DNA of 64,000 nucleotides from Actinoplanes flavus (GTDB lineage Bacteria; Actinomycetota; Actinomycetes; Mycobacteriales; Micromonosporaceae), in assembly GCF_017592555.1 (NCBI RefSeq), contig NZ_JAGFNS010000022.1, positions 76,983 to 140,982 on the forward strand. Direction: 5' to 3'. Positions 60,053 through 64,000 of the stretch are shown piece by piece. Position 1 is the first letter of the stretch; every line of letters begins with the position of its first letter. A program made the position numbers and the translations under genes. The notes under the pieces are model-generated. The model worked only from the letters and a program-made list of their open reading frames with translations. It made no database searches and had not been told where the DNA came from.

Positions 60053-60312
60053 ACCGCCGCGCACCACGCGGCCCCACGCCCGCCACCCCCGTTGGGGAGG
60101 CGGGCGAACTCATTCCGGCAGACAACCCGCACGCGCACACCCCCGGACACCCCGACGCGCACGGCACCCTGCCGATGGCCCACCACCTCACCGACCCCGC
60201 CATCGAGGAGGAGATCCAAGCCCTCGCCGCCGAGGCAGGCCTGCCCACCCCGGACCAGGCCGCCCGCCTCGCCAGGCTCCTACGACTACACCGCCACCGG
60301 GACGCAGCTTGA
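60022..60312 (+). CDS. Small hypothetical protein of the maintenance module
   Basis: A 96-aa protein with a very good ribosome site (GAGGAGGACG-ATG). The N-terminus is Arg/Pro-rich; the C-terminal half is a plausible small helical domain (DPAIEEEIQALAAEAGLPTP, then DQAARLARLLRLH). No recognised family. It is followed directly by a strong terminator hairpin, so it ends the rightward maintenance operon. Confidence 0.6.
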   Translation: MVRRRDDRRLNRRAPRGPTPATPVGEAGELIPADNPHAHTPGHPDAHGTLPMAHHLTDPAIEEEIQALAAEAGLPTPDQAARLARLLRLHRHRDAA

Positions 60313-60317
60313 TCAAA

Positions 60318-60352
60318 GGGCCGGACGTGGCGTCATCGCCACGTCCGGACCC
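60318..60352. terminator. Bidirectional terminator hairpin
   Basis: A 12-bp perfect stem (CCGGACGTGGCG at 60321-60332 with 60337-60348) around the tetraloop TCAT, extended by GGG/CCC with one bulge. It separates the rightward maintenance operon from the convergent integrase gene. Confidence 0.75.
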
Positions 60353-60359
60353 GCGCCAG

Positions 60360-61922
60360 TCACACCTGCGGTTCCTCGTTCTCGACCCCGAACTTCCACT
60401 TCCATTCCAGCCGGTGCCGGCCGAACGGACGGCGGCTGCCCTTGCCAGCAGGTAGGAGCTTGATGTCGGCGACCAGACGGATGATGTCGCGCTTGACCGC
60501 CACCTCGTCACCCAACGCCGCCCACGCGGCCACGGCTTCCCTACCGATCCGACCCCGCAGCACCGGCGGGATACCGGCCTCGGAGGCGCGCTGCTCGTGT
60601 TGGGCGATCTGGTCGAGCAGGCCCTTCTCCGCGCGGGCGAAGCTGATCGCGGTCACGTCACCGACCTCGGCGAGCCGCCGCCAGTCTTCCAACTCCGCAC
60701 GCAACCGGTCCGCCTCGGCGCGGGCGTGCGCGACGTCGGCATCGGTGGCGGTCTGCGCGGTCAAGATCTCGTGGATGTCCTCCCGCGACAGCCACGCCAC
60801 CACCGCCCGCTCCACGAACTCGTCCAGCAAGTCCATCGGCGCAGCCGCGCACCGCTTCTTCAGACACGAGTACAACTCACGCGACCAGTTGTTGCGGCGA
60901 GCGACCTGCCGCGACACCGGACCGTCACACACCGCACACGGGACGACGTAGGACAGCAGATACACCGCCCGGCCCGGCCGGGTCGTCGTCCGGGACGGAT
61001 CCTTCAACGTCCGCACGGCCGCCCAGTAGATCTCCTCGGTCACGATGCCGTCCCAGATCCCGTCCCCGACGACCTGACCCCGCAGCACCCGCTTACCGAT
61101 GTACGCCGGGTTCATCGCCATCGTCCGGATCACCCCACGCCGCCAGGCCGACCCCTTCGGCGACGGCACACCCCGCTCGTTCAGCTCCCTCTCGATGGCG
61201 ATCAACGGCGTCCCGTTGGTCACCTTCTCGAAGATCTCCTTCACGATCCCGGCGCGGGTGTACTCGCTCGTCGTCCCGTTCTCGGCGGTCGCGGTCAGTA
61301 CCTCGGTGTCGGCTTCCTGGCGTTCCAACGCGCGGGTCCGGGAGTGGTAGATGCGCCGGTAGCCGTAGGTGACGTGCCCGTGCGGGCGGCCTGACTCGGC
61401 GGCGCCGACGATGCCGCGCAGCACGTTGTCGCGGATCGAGTCGGCCAGCCACTCCGCCTGCACCGCCTGAAAGCCGAGCATCATCCGGTCGTTCTTGTCC
61501 CGCAGGTCGTACAGCACCCCGCCGACCAGCCAGAAGTTCAGGCCGACCTCGATGCACATGTCGCGGATCTTCACGTACACCGCGAGATCGCGCTGGTTGC
61601 GGGAGATCTCCCAGATCACCAGCACATCACCCTTGCCGCGCTGGATCGCCTCGATCAGCCGCTCGAACTCCTCCCGCTCCTTCGTCGCGTGACGGCTCGC
61701 CGACCGGTCGTTGTCGGTGAACGACGCCGAATCCGTCCAGCCGTGGGAGTTGATCTCCTTGACGTTCAGCACGCCCTGATCGTGGACGCTCTTGCCCTGT
61801 TCCTTCTTGTCCTGCGAAGCCCGCTGATAGCGCAACGCCCGCACTTCCGACCCGCCCGCCAGCAGAGCCGCCTTGCTGTCGAATCGAACCTGGTTTCGCG
61901 CTCGCCCCGTCCGCCGTACCAT
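60360..61922 (-). CDS. Large serine recombinase (integrase of the element)
   Basis: A 520-aa recombinase. The resolvase-type N-terminal domain (about residues 25-190) has RALRYQRASQDKKEQGKSVH, where the Ser of RASQD is the likely nucleophile, then DVLVIWEISRNQRDL and a segment ending QAEWLADSIRDNVLRG. The recombinase domain (about 195-310) includes GVPSPKGSAWRRGVIRTM and NPAYIGKRVLRG. A zinc ribbon follows (CAVCDGP and CLKKRC), then a coiled-coil region (ADVAHARAEADRLRAELEDW). Length and layout match phiC31/Bxb1-type integrases. The ATG at 61922 lies 68 bp from the right junction, next to the former attP. No excision directionality factor was recognised. Confidence 0.93.
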   Translation of the reverse strand: MVRRTGRARNQVRFDSKAALLAGGSEVRALRYQRASQDKKEQGKSVHDQGVLNVKEINSHGWTDSASFTDNDRSASRHATKEREEFERLIEAIQRGKGDVLVIWEISRNQRDLAVYVKIRDMCIEVGLNFWLVGGVLYDLRDKNDRMMLGFQAVQAEWLADSIRDNVLRGIVGAAESGRPHGHVTYGYRRIYHSRTRALERQEADTEVLTATAENGTTSEYTRAGIVKEIFEKVTNGTPLIAIERELNERGVPSPKGSAWRRGVIRTMAMNPAYIGKRVLRGQVVGDGIWDGIVTEEIYWAAVRTLKDPSRTTTRPGRAVYLLSYVVPCAVCDGPVSRQVARRNNWSRELYSCLKKRCAAAPMDLLDEFVERAVVAWLSREDIHEILTAQTATDADVAHARAEADRLRAELEDWRRLAEVGDVTAISFARAEKGLLDQIAQHEQRASEAGIPPVLRGRIGREAVAAWAALGDEVAVKRDIIRLVADIKLLPAGKGSRRPFGRHRLEWKWKFGVENEEPQV

Positions 61923-61990
61923 CGATGTCGTCCCGTTCGCCCTGGTAGTTGACCTGACGCATCGACCATAGCTGTTATCGACGAATGTGA

Positions 61991-61992
61991 GT
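61991..61992. other. Right attachment junction core (attR)
   Basis: The plus-strand GT between element sequence (ATGTGA) and chromosomal sigma-gene sequence (TCCCGCGG). It pairs with the GT at 7984-7985. Joining the outer flanks gives the empty site; joining the inner flanks gives attP. Confidence 0.7.
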
Positions 61993-62412
61993 TCCCGCGG
62001 AGCAGCCGAGCGCCGCCGCGGTCTCCTCCACGGACAGGTCCTGCCAGTAGCGGAGCACCAGCACGGCCCGCTGCCGGGCCGGCACCCGGGCGAGCGCGCC
62101 GAGCAGGGTGATCCGGTCGTCGGACGGCTCCGGCGCCGCGGCCCGCTCGATCCGGGTCTCCTGCGGCCGCTCCCGCCGCCACCAGCCCCACCGTCCCTCG
62201 TCGATGAAGGTCGAGATCAGGACCCGGCGGACGTACGGGTCGAGCGACTCGTGCCGCTGGACCCGGTTCCACCGGAGGTAGAGCTTGGTGAAGGTCTGCT
62301 GAACCAGGTCCTCGGCCCGGTGCCAGTCACCGCAGAGCAGGAACGCCGTCGCCCGCATGGCGGACGATCGGGCCGCGAAGTACTCGGCGAACGCCTCGTC
62401 GCGGTCGGTCAT
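61993..62412 (-). pseudogene. N-terminal part of SigE-family sigma factor, truncated by the element
   Basis: The sigma-70 frame from ATG 62412: region 2 (SSAMRATAFLLCGDWHRAED, then LVQQTFTKLYLRW), a linker, and region 4 up to VEETAAALGCSAG. Shortly after, the frame runs into element sequence, adds His-Ile-Arg-Arg and stops at 61975, so the recognition helix of region 4 is lost. Intact SigE-family members continue with TVKS and some 20 more residues, exactly what survives at 7911-7985. The truncated product would lack -35 recognition. Its downstream partner gene is now 54 kb away. Confidence 0.92.
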
Positions 62413-62514
62413 GAGGTCTCCATCCCGTCGGTCCCGCTAATCACGAGGCGAGCACCGGGGAGGGTTGCATACGACGGTGGGAGACCGGCGGCCCGGCCTC
62501 CCACCATCCGGTCG

Positions 62515-63516
62515 TTACTTCGGGGCGCCCAGGTCGTCGAGGGCCTTGGTGGCGCCGCGGTGGACGGTCACCGGGGCGGTCTGGCGGGCGGTCTCCAGCG
62601 TGATCTCCTTGGCCGCGGCGTTGGCCTGTTCGAGCTGGGTCTTGCGGTCGAAGAGGGTCCGGGTGAGCACGCAGGCCACGTCGGGGTCCAGGTCCTCACG
62701 GACGAGCAGGACGTTCGGGACCACGATGGTCTTCACGTCCGCCGCCGTCTTGTAGGTGGCCTGCGGGATGACGCCCTCCTGGTAGACCTCGTTGATCTTC
62801 CGCATCTCCGGGAGCAGCGGGGTGACGTCCAGGAACTCGACCTGGTCCGCGCTGGTGGTGAGCAGGTCGGTGATGCCCGGGGTGGGCAGGCCGCCGGACC
62901 AGAACAGGGCGTCGATGGTGCCGTCCTTCATGCCGTCGACGGTCTTGGTGAGGTCCAGCTTCTGCGCCTGTACGTCGGTGTCCGGCTGGAGCCCGGCCGC
63001 GGTCAGCAGCCGGTTGGCGATCACCTCGGTGCCGGACTTCGGGGAGCCGGTCGAGACCCGTTTGCCCTTCATCCCGGCGACGTCGGAGATCCCGGCCGCC
63101 TTGCGGACGATCACCTGCGTGTAGTTGCTGTGGATCCGGGACAGGGCGGCCACCTTCTGCTTCCCGGTGAAGCTGCCGGTGCCGTTCACCGCGTCGGCGG
63201 CGGTGTCGGCCAGGGAGAAGGCGACGTCGTACGTGCCGGCCACCAGCTGCTGGATGTTCTGCACCGACGCGCCGGTCTCGGCCGCGGTGGCCTGGAGTTC
63301 TCCGCCCACGGTGTTGATCTGTTCGGCGTACGCGTTGCCGAGGGCGAAGTAGACGCCCGTGGCGTTGCCCGTCGCGATGCCGATCCGGGTCGCGTCGGCC
63401 ACCTCGCAGGTGACCGCGCCGCCGGTGTCGGTGCTCGCGGTGTCCTGCCGGCCGCCGCACGCCGCGGTGGCGACCGCGAGCATGCCGACCAGCACTGATC
63501 CCAGTATTCGTCTCAT
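62515..63516 (-). CDS. TAXI-family TRAP transporter substrate-binding lipoprotein
   Basis: A 333-aa exported lipoprotein with lipobox Cys20 (TAAC). The body is a TAXI-type solute receptor: RIGIATGNATGVYFALGNAY, GGELQATAAETGASVQNIQQ, RVSTGSPKSGTEVIANRLL and DALFWSGGLPTPGITDLL are hallmark segments. These proteins bind organic acids such as glutamate or alpha-keto acids for TRAP permeases. The ATG overlaps the permease gene stop by 4 bp. The gene is intact chromosomal DNA outside the element. Confidence 0.93.
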   Translation of the reverse strand: MRRILGSVLVGMLAVATAACGGRQDTASTDTGGAVTCEVADATRIGIATGNATGVYFALGNAYAEQINTVGGELQATAAETGASVQNIQQLVAGTYDVAFSLADTAADAVNGTGSFTGKQKVAALSRIHSNYTQVIVRKAAGISDVAGMKGKRVSTGSPKSGTEVIANRLLTAAGLQPDTDVQAQKLDLTKTVDGMKDGTIDALFWSGGLPTPGITDLLTTSADQVEFLDVTPLLPEMRKINEVYQEGVIPQATYKTAADVKTIVVPNVLLVREDLDPDVACVLTRTLFDRKTQLEQANAAAKEITLETARQTAPVTVHRGATKALDDLGAPK

Positions 63517-64000
63517 CCGTCTCCTCCGGGTGGGGTGGTGGTGCGAGGGCGAATCTCCACGGGGGGCCGGTGCCGGCGCTTCTCTAGGGCTGCGACTCCG
63601 GCGGCGGCCAGCAGCGCCGCCAGCCCGGCCACGATCGCCACCGGGTCCAGGTAGAGCAGCAGCAGCCCGGCGGCCGCGGCCAGCACCCGGGTCGCCGGGC
63701 CGGCCGGGCCGACGCCGGGCAGCCACGCGCCGGTCGCGACGGCCAGCCCGAACACCGCCAGCCCGGCCACCACCGTGGTCCAGAGGACGCCCGCCAGCGG
63801 CCCGCGGGCCAGCAGGTGCTCGCCGTTGGCGGTGAGCACGAAGGCGATCGGCGCGAGGAACGCCGGCAGCGCGTACTTCAGCGCCTGCCACATGGTCGCG
63901 ATGGCGCGGCCGCCGGTGATTGCGCTCGCGCCGACGGCGGCCAGCGCGGTCGGCGGGGTCACCTCGGACAGCACCGAGTAGTAGAAGACGAACATGGCCG
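63513..64000 (-). CDS. TRAP transporter large permease (partial, runs off the window)
   Basis: The C-terminal 161 codons of a TRAP permease, probably the DctQ-DctM fused type that partners TAXI receptors. Membrane helices carry SEVTPPTALAAVGASAITGG, typical of the DctM C-terminal half, then three more helices and a short basic/Pro-rich tail. The start lies beyond 64000. The 4-bp overlap with the receptor gene indicates one operon. Confidence 0.9.
   Translation of the reverse strand, partial: AMFVFYYSVLSEVTPPTALAAVGASAITGGRAIATMWQALKYALPAFLAPIAFVLTANGEHLLARGPLAGVLWTTVVAGLAVFGLAVATGAWLPGVGPAGPATRVLAAAAGLLLLYLDPVAIVAGLAALLAAAGVAALEKRRHRPPVEIRPRTTTPPGGDG

Larger units (their letters stand above)
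7986..61992. mobile_element. ~54-kb integrative element inserted in a sigma-factor gene
   Basis: Bounded by the two halves of one broken sigma gene. Order inside: degraded genes and a two-gene AAA ATPase system at the left end, a ~25-kb defence block, an IS630 element, a transporter operon, a natural-product-like operon, then plasmid-like maintenance genes and a large serine recombinase at the right end. The integrase lies 68 bp from the right junction, as expected where attP was next to int. It resembles actinomycete integrative elements in having a replication-relaxation protein and a DUF2637/Spd-like protein. No FtsK/TraB-type DNA pump, relaxase or type IV secretion gene is visible, so it may be mobilisable or defective rather than self-transmissible. 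Confidence 0.85.

Noticed and set aside
61987..63498. A 503-codon plus-strand frame opposite the sigma fragment and the TAXI receptor
   Set aside because: It is antisense to the clearly coding receptor gene and composed of Gly/Val/Arg-rich shadow sequence.
1..64000. CRISPR array, Cas genes or rRNA operon
   Set aside because: No regularly spaced direct repeats of 25-37 bp with unique spacers, no Cas signature proteins and no rRNA sequence were found.

Overview
The window is high-GC DNA with GTG starts, dense 4-bp gene overlaps and actinobacterial gene families (replication-relaxation protein, SigE-type sigma factor, GPP34 protein, XRE-TPR regulators). It points to an actinomycete chromosome, probably Micromonosporaceae-like; the family is inference and no rRNA is present to settle it.

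Main reading: the window is one large integrated element with its chromosomal flanks. A SigE-family sigma-factor gene is cut in two. Its N-terminal 140 codons lie at 61991-62412 (minus) and its last ~24 codons at 7911-7985 (minus), directly ahead of a membrane protein gene (7059-7901) that would have been its operon partner. Joining the halves at a shared dinucleotide restores an in-frame ORF of about 164 codons. Everything between (about 7986-61992, ~54 kb) is therefore insert. A large serine recombinase gene (60360-61922) sits next to the right junction.

Left flank (1-7985): OmpR/HisK two-component pair, MMPL transporter, copper monooxygenase-like lipoprotein, LuxR-type response regulator, tRNA-Cys, tRNA-Tyr, and the sigma partner gene. 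A ~49-bp element is shared by the promoters of the MMPL and LuxR-type genes. Right flank (61993-64000): the sigma N-terminus, a TAXI-type TRAP substrate-binding protein and the end of its permease.

Element, left part (8-38.6 kb): a defence island. It has a zinc-hook AAA ATPase with a small partner, then a minus-strand block running from 38.5 down to 13.8 kb: Ser/Thr kinase, SNF2 helicase, giant N6-adenine methylase, 2156-aa DExH helicase/DUF1998 protein with a probable C-terminal nuclease domain, UvrD helicase with a RelE-like N-terminus, DUF262 protein, CBS-HEPN protein, NERD protein, HsdR_N-RAMA protein and an Mrr-like endonuclease. Seven genes of the block are coupled tightly enough to be one transcription unit. 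It resembles DISARM and Druantia in parts but matches neither, so it is the best candidate here for an undescribed system.

Element, middle (38.6-40.4 kb): an IS630-family insertion sequence with readable ends, and a NUDIX gene. Element, right part (40.5-56 kb): a permease/GPP34/GNAT operon, then a compact biosynthetic operon (radical SAM enzyme, archaeal-type SAM synthetase, methyltransferase, phytanoyl-CoA dioxygenase-like enzyme, SDR, FkbM methyltransferase, ATP-grasp-like protein) facing a second operon with an extra glutamyl-tRNA synthetase, a creatininase-family amidase and an XRE-TPR regulator. Two palindromic operator-like sites precede the biosynthetic operon. Element, far right (56-62 kb): plasmid-like maintenance genes (sigma-like HTH protein, DUF2637/Spd-like membrane protein, replication-relaxation protein, integrase) with iteron-like repeats. 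No FtsK/TraB-type transfer gene is visible, so self-transfer is doubtful.
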